DNA from: Haloarcula rara
GTDB taxonomy: Archaea; Halobacteriota; Halobacteria; Halobacteriales; Haloarculaceae
Assembly: GCF_029338235.1 (NCBI RefSeq)
Contig: NZ_CP119785.1
Location: 620,001 to 684,000, forward strand
Direction: 5' to 3'
Length of the DNA stretch: 64,000 bases
This document shows, piece by piece, positions 17,052 to 25,914 of the stretch. The position numbers and the translations under genes are program-made. Within the stretch, counting starts at the first letter, position 1, and every line of letters starts with the position of its first letter. The notes beneath the pieces were generated by a model. It saw only the letters and a program-made list of their open reading frames with translations, was not told the DNA's origin and did no database searches.

Positions 17052-18170
17052 ATGGATTACGAGACCCCGCAGTTCTACCGGGTCATGCAGTACGCCGCCC
17101 GCGCCGACCGAGACGTGGTCGATATGGTCTCGGGCAGCCCTGACTGGGACCCGCCGGCAGGGGTCCGGGCAGGCCTGCACGAGTACGCCGACGGCGACCC
17201 AGCGGACTTTCAGTACGCCCCGAGCCGGGGCCTTCGGGGGCTGCGTGAGCGAATCGCCGCCCGCCACGGCGTCGATACGGACCGAATCGTCGTCACGAAC
17301 GGCGCGGGAGAGGCCAACCACCTCGCGATGACCGGCGGCCTCGAGAAGTTCGACGGCGAGGAGATACTGCTGGCCGACCCGGTCTATCCCTACTACGCCG
17401 GCCGGGCGAACGTCCTCGACGCCGAGACGACGTTCGTCCCAGTCGCCGACGATGGCCGGCTCGACCCCGACGCGGTGCGGGCGGCAGCGAGTTCGGAGAC
17501 GGCGGTCGTCGTGGTCAACTCGCCCAACAACCCCACCGGCGCGGTGTACGACGGCGACGCGATGGCGGCCTTTGCCGCCGTCGCCGAGGACAACGACGCG
17601 CTGCTGGTCTCCGACGAGGTGTACGACCAGTTCGATTACTCCGGGCGGTTCGCCTCCGCGCTCGATATCGACTCGCCGAACGTCGTCGCCACGAACGCCT
17701 TCTCGAAGTCGATGGCCGTCACCGGCTTTCGGGTGGGCTACGCCGTCTTCCCGCCGACGGATGGCCCGACCGGGGAGCTCGTCGACCGGGCGACGACCCG
17801 GCATATGCTGACGAACGTCAGCGGCTCGCGGCCGGCACAGTACGCCGTCGAGCGGGCGATGGCCACCACCGGACAGACGTACTACCAGGCCGCCCGGGAG
17901 CGGCTCCGGGCCCGTATCGAGACGTTCTGTACCGCCCTCGACGCGACGGGCGCAGCCTACACCCGTCCCGACGGCGGGTTCTACGTGCTGGCCCGGTTCC
18001 CGGAGTTCCCGGGAACGTTCGAGAACGCCGAGCGGCTCGTCGACGACGCCGGTGTCGCGGGGATGCCCGGCGCGGCCTTCGGCGAGGCCCGTGCCGACTG
18101 GCTGCGGTTCTCACTGACGACCCCACGGGTCGAGACGGCGGCCGAGCGGCTGGTCGAGTACTTCGGGTAG
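17052..18170 (+). CDS. Class I/II pyridoxal-phosphate aminotransferase
   Basis: 372 aa, fold-type I PLP enzyme. Motifs in order: SPDWDPPAGV, YAPSRGLRGLRERIA, TNGAGEANHLAM, NSPNNPTGAVYD, SDEVYDQFDY and NAFSKSMAVTGFRVGY, the last carrying the PLP-binding Lys (about residue 222). Arg in WLRFSLTTPR near the end binds the substrate carboxylate. It probably transfers amino groups from an aspartate-, aromatic- or alanine-type donor; the sequence does not fix the substrate. It has no operon partner apart from the small membrane gene upstream. Confidence 0.88.
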   Translation: MDYETPQFYRVMQYAARADRDVVDMVSGSPDWDPPAGVRAGLHEYADGDPADFQYAPSRGLRGLRERIAARHGVDTDRIVVTNGAGEANHLAMTGGLEKFDGEEILLADPVYPYYAGRANVLDAETTFVPVADDGRLDPDAVRAAASSETAVVVVNSPNNPTGAVYDGDAMAAFAAVAEDNDALLVSDEVYDQFDYSGRFASALDIDSPNVVATNAFSKSMAVTGFRVGYAVFPPTDGPTGELVDRATTRHMLTNVSGSRPAQYAVERAMATTGQTYYQAARERLRARIETFCTALDATGAAYTRPDGGFYVLARFPEFPGTFENAERLVDDAGVAGMPGAAFGEARADWLRFSLTTPRVETAAERLVEYFG

Positions 18171-18207
18171 CCGACACCGGCGAGCTACTCGCCGGCTATC
18201 GGTGTCG

Positions 18208-18681
18208 CTACCGCTCCGTGCTGTCGAACTCGTCGCTGTCGTGGTCCCCGGTTTCGTGCGTACCGCTGTCTGAACCGTGTTCCGACGGCGTTCGACTCGT
18301 GTCGCTTTGCCCACCACCGTCGTCGACCGGAATCGTGCGGGCCTCCTCTTCCTGGCCGGGTTCCGGTTGCATCGTCTCACGGCGGCCACCGTTGCCGACG
18401 TCGACGGGAATCCGCTCGCGGAGGTCGCTCGCGAGCGATTCGACCCGCCGGCGGACGGTCCCGGCCTGGTCCTCGAACTGCTCGACGGTGCGGTCGACCC
18501 GGTGAACCCGCCCTGTCGGTATCTGTTTCATCAGGTCGTTGCCGTTCTCGTCGGTGCCGGTGCGGACCATCCAGTGGTCGCGGGCGTACACGATCTCCTC
18601 GTTGTCGACGGTCTCCTCGATGACGCCCTCGTCGGGGTCCTCGTAGACGATTGTCGCCTGTCCGAGTTCTAGTTCGTCCAT
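18208..18681 (-). CDS. Conserved haloarchaeal acidic protein, unknown function
   Basis: 157 aa. The N-terminal 95 residues look folded: MDELELGQATIVYEDPDEGV, then ETVDNEEIVYARDHWMVRTG and IPTGRVHRVDRTVEQFED. The remaining 60 residues are low-complexity, rich in Asp, Ser, Gly and Glu (DHDSDEFDSTER at the end) and probably disordered. No catalytic motif is seen. Divergent from the DUF2062 gene, with an AT-rich stretch around 18683-18695 suited to a promoter. Confidence 0.72.
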   Translation of the reverse strand: MDELELGQATIVYEDPDEGVIEETVDNEEIVYARDHWMVRTGTDENGNDLMKQIPTGRVHRVDRTVEQFEDQAGTVRRRVESLASDLRERIPVDVGNGGRRETMQPEPGQEEEARTIPVDDGGGQSDTSRTPSEHGSDSGTHETGDHDSDEFDSTER

Positions 18682-18772
18682 ACAGTTATTTAGTTGACAC
18701 TGCTGGCACTTACGTATGCCGTCGACTGGGCCGCCGAAGTGTTCATAGCCCGACCCACCCTGTAGATAACTG

Positions 18773-19222
18773 ATGATTAGACGGCGGAGCCGTCGAACCG
18801 CGGCGCGAGTCCGTGAGCGACTCGAGTCCGCGTTCCTCGAGGACCACTCGCCGCGACAGGTGGCGGCCAGTTTCAGCGTCGGTCTGTTCATCACCGCGCT
18901 CCCGACACTGGGTACCGGACTGCTCCTGTTCGTCTTGCTCGCGACCGTGTTCAAACAGCTGAGCAAAATCGCCCTGTTCGCGTCGGTGCTGGTGCTCAAC
19001 CCCCCGGTGAAGTGGGGCGTCTACGCGACCAGCTACTGGCTCGGGCAGCGACTGCTCGGCCCCGTTCCGGGGTTCACGTTCGACGGCGTCACCCTCTCGG
19101 CCGGGCCGGACGTACTGGTCCGCCTCTGGGTCGGGAACCTCGTCCTGGCGGCGGTGTTCGCCACAGTCGGCTACGCCCTCGCACTGCGACTGGTCGTCGA
19201 CTTCCGTGCGCGAATGGCCTGA
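18773..19222 (+). CDS. DUF2062 membrane protein
   Basis: 149 aa. The start is basic (MIRRRSRRTAARVRERLESA), then EDHSPRQVAASFSVGLFITA begins the DUF2062 domain. Three hydrophobic segments follow, with NPPVKWGVYATSYWLGQRLL between the second and third. The family's role is unknown; some members are fused to glycosyltransferases. It stands alone, divergent from the acidic protein and convergent with the methylaspartate-cycle operon. Confidence 0.82.
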   Translation: MIRRRSRRTAARVRERLESAFLEDHSPRQVAASFSVGLFITALPTLGTGLLLFVLLATVFKQLSKIALFASVLVLNPPVKWGVYATSYWLGQRLLGPVPGFTFDGVTLSAGPDVLVRLWVGNLVLAAVFATVGYALALRLVVDFRARMA

Positions 19223-19252
19223 CGGGGAAAGCCAGCGCCGACTGCCGCCGGC

Positions 19253-20293
19253 TCAGTTGAACACCAGCTCGACCTCCAGCGCCCGCGCCAGCAGGTCGGC
19301 GTCGTAGAACTCGCTCGTCTGTGCAGGGTGGGCCTCGTCGATGGCCCGCACCTGCAGGACGGTGTTGGCGAAGTTCTTGTAGGTGGCCTCGTCGACCATC
19401 TGCCCCTCAACGACGACGGCGCCGGTGCCTTCGCGTTTGGCGTCGTTGAACGCCTCTATCTTCGTGAGGTCCCGGTCCAGCTCGTCGGTACTGGGCATGT
19501 GGATGCGGTTGGCCTGGGCGGTCTGTTTGGGGTGGAGCGACCACGAGCCGTCGATACCGATGGTGGCTTCGTGTTCGACCTGGTCTGCGTACCCCTCGGC
19601 GTTGTAGTAGGTGACGCCGGCCCGCTCACAGAAGAGCTGGTCGAAGGGGCCACCGAGAGAGACGACGCCCGCGGCGCTGGTCTCGTTCGACAGCGCTTCG
19701 AGCAGGCCGTCCCAGCGCGGGCGCTCGCCGCCGAGCGCGCGCCCGCCCAGTTCCGCCGTGTAATCGACCGGCCCGAAGACCAGTCCGGCGAGCCGGGAGT
19801 CGGCCGCGAACGCACAGATTTCCCGCAGGTCCGAGCGGGCGGGCGCGGTTTCGAGGATGATGGCCATATCCAGCGCGCCGTCGTCGAGGCCGGCCGCGCG
19901 CTCGGCCTCGGAGAGCACCCCGGCGGCCTCGCGCACGTCCTCGACCCGTCCGACCTTCGGGAAGACGATACCGTCGAGGTGGGCGCCCACCTCGCCCGCG
20001 AGTCGGGAGACCTGTTCGGTGCCGCGCTCGCGGAACTCGGCGTCGTCGTAGGCCCACTCCACGCGGGGGAGTATCTCGCCCGCGAAATCGGGAGCGTGGT
20101 CGGGAAGCCGGTCCACGATGTTGTCGACCGCCTCGGCTTTCATCGACGGGGCGGTCCCGTCCTCGATATCGGGGACGAGCCAGTCGGGGGTCGAAAAGCC
20201 CTCGCTCGTGAGACCGGAGTCTAAGAACTTCGCGCTGTTCTCGCGGGGGACCGCGGCGGGTGCTGTCTGGAAGGTTCGGCAGAGTCGTGTCAT
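19253..20293 (-). CDS. mcl: Beta-methylmalyl-CoA / L-malyl-CoA lyase (CitE-like)
   Basis: 346-aa CitE/HpcH-superfamily aldolase. It cleaves beta-methylmalyl-CoA into glyoxylate and propionyl-CoA in the methylaspartate cycle. LVPDIEDGTAPSMKAEAV carries the first conserved acidic/Mg block, HLDGIVFPKVGRVEDVREAA the next, MAIILETAPARSDLREI the metal-binding Glu region, and GLVFGPVDYTAEL a further CitE block; SWSLHPKQTAQANR is near the end. Last gene of the mamA-mamB-mal-mch-mcl operon; its ATG overlaps the mch stop. The superfamily is certain; the substrate call rests on operon context. Confidence 0.88.
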   Translation of the reverse strand: MTRLCRTFQTAPAAVPRENSAKFLDSGLTSEGFSTPDWLVPDIEDGTAPSMKAEAVDNIVDRLPDHAPDFAGEILPRVEWAYDDAEFRERGTEQVSRLAGEVGAHLDGIVFPKVGRVEDVREAAGVLSEAERAAGLDDGALDMAIILETAPARSDLREICAFAADSRLAGLVFGPVDYTAELGGRALGGERPRWDGLLEALSNETSAAGVVSLGGPFDQLFCERAGVTYYNAEGYADQVEHEATIGIDGSWSLHPKQTAQANRIHMPSTDELDRDLTKIEAFNDAKREGTGAVVVEGQMVDEATYKNFANTVLQVRAIDEAHPAQTSEFYDADLLARALEVELVFN

Positions 20294-21381
20294 TGGGGTC
20301 GCTGGATGAGAGCGGTTCGCCGGCCGCTGTAGACCGGGGTGCTGTGCTGGGTGAAGGCGACGTGTTCGAAGGTCACGGCGCCGGCGCGGTCCGGGCCCGC
20401 CTCGCCGTCGCAGCCGAGCACGCGGGTGAACCCGTAGACGGTGTCACCGAGCGTGACGAAGTCGTGGAACCGCTCGCTCTCGAAGCGGCGTTCGCGGTAG
20501 GTCGCCTCGTCCGACCGGGCGTGGGCCAGTGCGATAGAGCGGGTCACGTCCCCGTAGGCGACGATGTCGCCCGACGGCGAGTCAGTCATCACGTCGCGGT
20601 TGTGGTGCTGGCGAGCGGTGTTCAGCGTCGAAAGCGGGAGGCCGGCGACGAGTCGCTCGTCCATCGTCCGGCCGCGTTCGTGGCGGTAGGCGACGGCGGC
20701 GCCGTTCTCGCGGGCCCGCTCCAGGGCCACGCGGAAGTCCTCGAAGGTTCCCCCCTCCGGTGTGACGAGCGTCGACGGGAGGTCGGGGCTGGCAGCGTCG
20801 GCGGGGGAGCTGTCGTCCGCGACTGCGCCACTGCCATCAGATGCCACCGGCTCACGCCGCGGAATCATGTTCGTCCGCTCGTAGGAGACCAGGGCCTCAC
20901 CGGTCTCGTGGTCCCGGCCCACCGACTCCCACGTCACGATGCCGTAGTTGGGCCGCGAGGAGGACGTTCGGGTGTCGACGACCGTGGAGGTCACGTCCAG
21001 TTCGGTTCCCGGGTACGCGGTCCGGTGGAACTCGACGTCGGTGCGCCCGAGGAAGTAGCCGCCCTTCTCCGAGAGGTCCTCGACGGTGCTGCCCATCACG
21101 CAGGCGAGCAGGTAGTCGGGGTGGGCCGGCGGCTCCGCGAACCCGCGTTCGCGGGCGTCGTCTGGCCGCCAGTAGCCCGGGTCGTGGTTCAGCGTCTGTC
21201 CCATCCACTCCTCGTTGCCGTGCTGGCTGAGCCGCAGCCCGGGGTCGTGGTGTATCTCGTCGCCCTCGTCGAAGAACTCGAAGTAGTGGCCCTTCTCGCG
21301 GGTCTCGACGCGGTCGAGTAAGCTCTGGAAGAGGGACTCGTCCGAGCAGTCGATGGCGTCGGGCGCCGACCAGTCAGTCAT
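20290..21381 (-). CDS. mch: Mesaconyl-CoA hydratase (double hot-dog, MaoC-like)
   Basis: 363 aa. It hydrates mesaconyl-C1-CoA to beta-methylmalyl-CoA. The N-terminal half contains EFFDEGDEIHHDPGLRLSQH, FHRTAYPGTELDVTSTV and YGIVTWESVGRD. The C-terminal half holds ALAHARSDEATYRERRFESE and HDFVTLGDTVYGFTRVL, consistent with two hot-dog folds. The start at 21381 (MTDWSAPDAIDC) was preferred to one three codons earlier. It overlaps mal by 8 nt upstream and mcl by 4 nt downstream, so all are translated together. Operon position makes the functional call strong. Confidence 0.88.
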   Translation of the reverse strand: MTDWSAPDAIDCSDESLFQSLLDRVETREKGHYFEFFDEGDEIHHDPGLRLSQHGNEEWMGQTLNHDPGYWRPDDARERGFAEPPAHPDYLLACVMGSTVEDLSEKGGYFLGRTDVEFHRTAYPGTELDVTSTVVDTRTSSSRPNYGIVTWESVGRDHETGEALVSYERTNMIPRREPVASDGSGAVADDSSPADAASPDLPSTLVTPEGGTFEDFRVALERARENGAAVAYRHERGRTMDERLVAGLPLSTLNTARQHHNRDVMTDSPSGDIVAYGDVTRSIALAHARSDEATYRERRFESERFHDFVTLGDTVYGFTRVLGCDGEAGPDRAGAVTFEHVAFTQHSTPVYSGRRTALIQRPQ

Positions 21382-22696
21382 CGCCGGCACCTCCCGTGGA
21401 CCGGGCCTCGCCGTCCCCGCCCGGCCGGTCGGTGGAGGGCCGTCCCGGAACGGCGCCGCTCGAGCGAGCGAGCGTCCGCCGCATCTCGTTAGTCACCACC
21501 ATGAACCCCTCGTCGAAGCCCATTCCGGGCTTGGCGAGCACCTGCGCGGCGTCGGTCGCCAGGGCCACGTGGGCACAGGCCCGCGCGGAGGTGACCGTCT
21601 CGTTGCAGGTGCCCCCGAGATAGGCGCGTGTATCGGTTCCGTCGCAGTAGAGCACCGCTTCGGCGGACCGCTGGATGCCGCCCAGGTCCGGCGTCTTTAT
21701 CTGGACCAGGTCGGCGGCGCCGGCGTCGACGAACGCCCGCACGTCCTCGAAGGTGTTGCACCACTCGTCGGCGACGATGTCGACGGCGACGCCAGCCGAG
21801 TGCAGTCCCTCGCGGAGTTCGGCCATCTGTGCTATCTGGGCCTCGCGGCTCCCGGCGTCCATCGGGCCCTCGACCTGGAGCGGGTACGGTGCGGCCGCGT
21901 CCCGGAGCGACTGGAAGTACTCGGTCACCTCGCGCCGGTCGTAGGGCGGCCCGAATAGCTCGCCGAGGATGCCGTATACGTCGACGTGGAACCGGGGGGC
22001 ATACCCCTCGGAACCGAGCGCGTCGGCCAGCTCGGAGAGCCCGGAGAGATACTCGCGTAACGCCTCGCCCTCGCGGCCGACCTTCTCGACGCTGTTGAAC
22101 AGACCGTGGGGAAGCACCGGAACGCCTTTCAGCAGCATCTTCTCGGCGTTGGTCCAGCGCTCGTCGCCGGACTGGCCGAACACCGGCACCGGCGTGGTTG
22201 CGGGGTCCGTGTCGTAGGCCGCCGCGAGTACGTCGGTGGGAGTGCAGCCGCGAGCGCGGGCCGCGGCGTTCAGCAGCGCCTGGGAGACGCCGTAGCGGAC
22301 CGCCGTGTGCAGGCGGTCGCCGCCGGAGCGCTGGGGGGCGATGGCTTCCAGGGTCTCGGCGTTGTCCCGGAACAGCGTCGCGTCCCGGCCCCGGAGCGCG
22401 TCGGCGACGACGCCCTCCACGACGGGCCGGTACTCGCTGGCCCGAAAGAGCGGGTCCCGGCCGCCGGTCCCGGAGTACTGCACCGCGGCGCAGTCACCGG
22501 TGACCACGCTCCCGTCGGCGAGTTCGAGTTCGACGATGAGCGACTCGCCGGCCTCGCGGACACGGTCGAAGCCCGCCGTCTGTGGCGGGCTGTCGTAGGC
22601 GAACCCGCGCTGGGTGGCGCCCGCTTTGATGGCCCGCTGGTCGTCGAAGAAAAAGCCCGAGAGGCCGGGAATCGCCCGGACCGATTCAATCCGCAT
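21374..22696 (-). CDS. mal: Methylaspartate ammonia-lyase
   Basis: 440-aa enolase-superfamily enzyme that eliminates ammonia from 3-methylaspartate to give mesaconate. The metal ligands are visible: Asp in FHVDVYGILGELFG, Glu in LQVEGPMDAGSRE, Asp in VDIVADEWCNTFED. The catalytic Lys lies in LVQIKTPDLGGI. The opening MRIESVRAIPGLSGFFFDDQ matches the family. The last 30 residues are a Gly/Arg/Asp-rich tail not needed for the fold. The ATG at 22696 overlaps the mamB end by 11 nt. High confidence by residues and context. Confidence 0.95.
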   Translation of the reverse strand: MRIESVRAIPGLSGFFFDDQRAIKAGATQRGFAYDSPPQTAGFDRVREAGESLIVELELADGSVVTGDCAAVQYSGTGGRDPLFRASEYRPVVEGVVADALRGRDATLFRDNAETLEAIAPQRSGGDRLHTAVRYGVSQALLNAAARARGCTPTDVLAAAYDTDPATTPVPVFGQSGDERWTNAEKMLLKGVPVLPHGLFNSVEKVGREGEALREYLSGLSELADALGSEGYAPRFHVDVYGILGELFGPPYDRREVTEYFQSLRDAAAPYPLQVEGPMDAGSREAQIAQMAELREGLHSAGVAVDIVADEWCNTFEDVRAFVDAGAADLVQIKTPDLGGIQRSAEAVLYCDGTDTRAYLGGTCNETVTSARACAHVALATDAAQVLAKPGMGFDEGFMVVTNEMRRTLARSSGAVPGRPSTDRPGGDGEARSTGGAGDD

Positions 22697-24140
22697 CGCT
22701 GGCACCTCCCCGGTGACCGGTGGGCCGCCCAATCAGCTTCCCGTCGCTGATGGCGTCGACGTCGTCGGCGACCATCCGGAACGACTGGTCCCGGCCCTCG
22801 GTCTGGGCGCGTTCGCCCAGCTTGGCTTTGTGTATCTCCTTGATATCGTCGGGCAGGGCGAGGTCGGCGAAGTTGAAGATGCGCACGCGGCCGTCGTCAT
22901 CGCGGGCGGGCAGGACCGCGCCCGCCGCCGCGTCCGAGGGAGCAAAGGGGACGTCCATCTCGCCGCTGTCGAAGGCGGCGACAACGCCCCGGGCCACGTC
23001 GCCGTCGCCGGCCCGTTCGATGGCCTCGATGAGGGCCCGCGTGGCCCGCTCGATGAGCCGCTGTTCGTCGTCGATACCGCCGAGGTCGATGTCTTGCTCT
23101 ATCATCATATCGATAAGCTGTCTCGTGGTGCGCAGGCCGGCGGCGTTGGCCTCCTTCGTGGGGACGCCCTGGAACTCCTGGGCGGACTTCGTGATGACCT
23201 TGTCCGGCTTCGCGACCGCCGCCGTCGCGCCGCCGAGGCTGATGACGCCGTTGGCGCGGGCCTCGTCGGGCGGGAACCCGCCCATCCACTCGTGGAAGAC
23301 GGTGGTGACAGTGACGGGGTCGGGGAGGTACTCCTCGCCCAGTTTCCGCAGGGCGCGGAGGGCGGCCACGTCCTGGACGAGGTTGCCGACCTGGCCGTAG
23401 CCGAGCGTCACCGAGCGCACGCCCTGCGTGGCCGCGAGCTGGCCCTCGATGAGCATCACCGCGATAGCGATGCAGGGGGGCACGAGCGTGCCGGTCAGCG
23501 GGCCGAAGGGCTCGCGGTTGATAGTGACGCCACGCTCGGTGTAGGCGCCACAGAGCCGGTCGACGAACTGCCAGTGCTCGATGGTCGTCGCGAGGTCGTG
23601 CCGTTTGGTGTAGGGGATGTTATACGAGATGGGGCCGCCCTCGAAGGACTGGAAGCCACCGGCGAGGGTGACCATCGCCAGCAGGCGCGCGTCGGGCGTG
23701 CCGTGGCGCACCTCGATGGGCGCGTCGAGCGCCCGGACGAGCCGCCGGCAGTCCTCGACGCCGTGGTTCACGGCGGGAAAGCCGTTGAGCTCGTCGCTGT
23801 CGCTGTTTCTGGAGGCCGCGAGCCCCTCCTCCGCTTTCTCGTACTGGTTGTCCCGCGTGTACGAATCGATGGTCGTCGGCAGCAGGTCGGCGCCGCCTTC
23901 CTCCTGGAGATACCGCAGCAGGTCTATCTGGGCTTCCAGACAGGGGACGCCGGCACGCGGCTGCAAGAGGGGCGCGTCGGCCGACTCCAGCACCGGCGCG
24001 AACCGCTTGGATTTCGGCAGCGACTCGTGGAAGGCGACAGCCTCCTCGAAGTCGACGGCCCGGCCGGTGTGCCAGTCGTCGCGCAGCTCGTTTGCGGCCC
24101 GCTGTAGCTCGTCGGCGGGCACCTTTGTGTCGCGGGGCAT
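22686..24140 (-). CDS. mamB: Methylaspartate (glutamate) mutase, large subunit E
   Basis: 484-aa catalytic subunit of adenosylcobalamin-dependent glutamate mutase, which rearranges L-glutamate to L-threo-3-methylaspartate. Recognisable stretches are RAGVPCLEAQIDLLRYLQEE, TTIDSYTRDNQYEKAEEGL, FPAVNHGVEDCRRLV, GGPISYNIPYTKRHDL and VTLGYGQVGNLVQDVAALR, all typical of MutE/GlmE. It lies 2 nt downstream of the small B12-binding subunit gene and overlaps mal. Length matches the family. The symbol follows Haloarcula usage (mamB; glmE elsewhere). Confidence 0.94.
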   Translation of the reverse strand: MPRDTKVPADELQRAANELRDDWHTGRAVDFEEAVAFHESLPKSKRFAPVLESADAPLLQPRAGVPCLEAQIDLLRYLQEEGGADLLPTTIDSYTRDNQYEKAEEGLAASRNSDSDELNGFPAVNHGVEDCRRLVRALDAPIEVRHGTPDARLLAMVTLAGGFQSFEGGPISYNIPYTKRHDLATTIEHWQFVDRLCGAYTERGVTINREPFGPLTGTLVPPCIAIAVMLIEGQLAATQGVRSVTLGYGQVGNLVQDVAALRALRKLGEEYLPDPVTVTTVFHEWMGGFPPDEARANGVISLGGATAAVAKPDKVITKSAQEFQGVPTKEANAAGLRTTRQLIDMMIEQDIDLGGIDDEQRLIERATRALIEAIERAGDGDVARGVVAAFDSGEMDVPFAPSDAAAGAVLPARDDDGRVRIFNFADLALPDDIKEIHKAKLGERAQTEGRDQSFRMVADDVDAISDGKLIGRPTGHRGGASDAD

Positions 24141-24142
24141 GG

Positions 24143-24583
24143 TCAGCCGTCGACCCTGACCTGTTCGCCCTCTGTGGTCGTTATCTTGAGGTCACGGCGC
24201 AGGGCGGCGATGGCCTCCTCCGGGTCGGTCTCGGCGTCGAAGACCCGGTCGAAGCCCATCTCGCGGAACTGCTCGCGCGTGCTCTCGAAGTCGTCCTGCC
24301 CCACGGCGAGGTTCCCGCCGACGTAGGTGGGCACGTCGATGCCGGCCTCCGCGAGCCGGTCGTGGAACCCCTCGCAGTCCTGCCGGGCGTGCCCGTACAG
24401 GGAGGATACCAGTACCGCCTCGGCGTCGCGGGATTTGGCGGCGCTGACGAAGTCGGCCTGTGAGGTCTGGACGCCGAGGTTGACGACGTCGAAGCCTGCG
24501 GCCGACAGCGCCTGCTCGAGAATCGTGATACCGACGACGTGTGCGTCGGAGCCTATCACGCCGAGGATGACGGTACGGGGCAT
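24143..24583 (-). CDS. mamA: Methylaspartate (glutamate) mutase, cobalamin-binding subunit S
   Basis: 146-aa B12-binding Rossmann subunit. The cobalamin motif is complete: SDAHVVG gives D-x-H-x-x-G, with the His replacing dimethylbenzimidazole on cobalt. VSSLYGHA provides the S-x-L element and YVGGNL the GG loop. It pairs with the large subunit encoded next. First gene of the methylaspartate-cycle operon. TAAGTTTATA (minus strand, 24611-24620) lies about 30 nt upstream of the ATG, giving a near-leaderless promoter. Confidence 0.95.
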   Translation of the reverse strand: MPRTVILGVIGSDAHVVGITILEQALSAAGFDVVNLGVQTSQADFVSAAKSRDAEAVLVSSLYGHARQDCEGFHDRLAEAGIDVPTYVGGNLAVGQDDFESTREQFREMGFDRVFDAETDPEEAIAALRRDLKITTTEGEQVRVDG

Positions 24584-24705
24584 GTGCTTCTGTGGTGGTC
24601 CGGCCGCGACTATAAACTTAATGGTCTTTCATGATAATACGTCCTAAAGGAATTTATAATGATTTATCACCAAGATTTATGACATCGCCGTCTCTCGGTC
24701 TCCTC
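24584..24705. promoter_or_regulatory. Divergent promoter region between mamA and mct
   Basis: The region contains two TATA-like elements facing opposite ways. TTTATA, read on the minus strand at about 24611-24616, lies about 30 nt before the mamA start. TTTATAAT at 24653-24660 serves mct; a transcription start 25-27 nt downstream would fall around 24680-24685. Both halves of the methylaspartate cycle are thus driven from one AT-rich 120-bp segment and could share a regulator. AATGGTCTTTCATGATAATACG between them has no clear palindrome. Confidence 0.6.
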
Positions 24706-25896
24706 ATGAGTGCGCTTGCCGACCTGCGGGTGCTCGACCTCACACAGGTGCTGGCCGGGCCGTACTGTACGATGTTGCTCGCGGACATGGGCGCGGACGT
24801 GGTAAAAGTCGAGCGCCCCGGCGGCGACCTCATCCGGTCGAACCCGCCGTACGTCGACGACGCCGAGTCGGAGGCCTACGGCGGCTACTTTCAGAGTGTG
24901 AACCGCGGCAAGCGCTCGCTGGAGCTCGACCTCCGGACTGATAGCGACCGCGAGGCGTTCCTCTCGCTGGTCGAACGGGCCGACGTCGTCGTCGAGAACT
25001 TCAAGGCCGGCACGATGGAGGGGTTCGACCTGGGCTACGAGACGCTTCGAGAGCGAAACCCACAGCTCGTCTACTCCTCCATCCGGGGCTTTGGGGACCC
25101 GCGCACGGGCGAAACCGAACGCCAGGGCCAGCCCTCCTTCGACCTTATCGCGCAGGCGCTGGGTGGGGTCATGGAGATAACCGGCCAGGAAGACGGGCCG
25201 CCGACCAAAGTGGGCCCGGGCGTCGGCGATATCTTCACCGCGGCGCTCAACGCCGTCGGGATTCTGGCCGCGGTCCACCACCGCGAGCGCACCGGTGCGG
25301 GCCAGTACGTCGACACCGCGATGTACGACTGCATGGTCTCGCTGGCCGAACGCGCCGTCTACCAGTACGCCTGTGACGGGGTCTCGCCCACGCGACAGGG
25401 CAACTCCCACCCCACACTCTTTCCCTACGACGCCTTCGAGGCCGGCGACGGCTACGTCGTGATTGCGGCATTCTCGGACGGCCACTGGGCGACCCTGTGT
25501 GAGGCGATGGACCGGCCCGACCTGGCGGCCGACTATCCGGACGCCGCCAGCCGGCTGGCCAATCGGCAGTCACTCCGGTCAGAGATTGCGGACTGGACCC
25601 GTGAGCACGACGCCGAGACGATTCTGGACCTGCTGGACGGCCGGGTGCCCGCCGCACCGGTCCAGACCACCGCCGACATCTTCGCGGACCCCCACGTCCG
25701 GGACCGCGAGATGCTCACCGACGTGACCCAGCCCGGCGCCGACGAGCCGATGACGATTGCGGGGAGTCCAATCAAGATGACCGAGACGATGCCCGAACCG
25801 CGTGGTCGGGCGCCCCTGCTGGACGAGCATCGCGAGGAACTGCTGGGTGAGGAGAACGCAGAGAGCGGCCGCGAGGTCGCCGAGAGCGACGATTAG
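24706..25896 (+). CDS. mct: Succinyl-CoA:mesaconate CoA-transferase (CaiB/BaiF class III)
   Basis: 396 aa, class III CoA-transferase. It begins MSALADLRVLDLTQVLAGPY, the standard family start. MGADVVKVERPGGD is the CoA-binding block, and the catalytic Asp is expected in QYVDTAMYDCMVSL (about residue 205). In the methylaspartate cycle it moves CoA from succinyl-CoA to mesaconate, feeding mesaconyl-CoA hydratase. It is divergent from the mam-mal-mch-mcl operon across a shared promoter. An in-frame ATG at 24679 would add nine residues; the later ATG fits the family N-terminus. The substrate is inferred from context. Confidence 0.88.
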   Translation: MSALADLRVLDLTQVLAGPYCTMLLADMGADVVKVERPGGDLIRSNPPYVDDAESEAYGGYFQSVNRGKRSLELDLRTDSDREAFLSLVERADVVVENFKAGTMEGFDLGYETLRERNPQLVYSSIRGFGDPRTGETERQGQPSFDLIAQALGGVMEITGQEDGPPTKVGPGVGDIFTAALNAVGILAAVHHRERTGAGQYVDTAMYDCMVSLAERAVYQYACDGVSPTRQGNSHPTLFPYDAFEAGDGYVVIAAFSDGHWATLCEAMDRPDLAADYPDAASRLANRQSLRSEIADWTREHDAETILDLLDGRVPAAPVQTTADIFADPHVRDREMLTDVTQPGADEPMTIAGSPIKMTETMPEPRGRAPLLDEHREELLGEENAESGREVAESDD

Positions 25897-25914
25897 TCTC
25901 GCCAGGATGGCCCG

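Noticed and set aside
22614..24107. A 497-codon plus-strand frame across mamB
   Set aside because: Shadow of the mutase gene on the opposite strand; composition is typical of antisense GC-rich frames.
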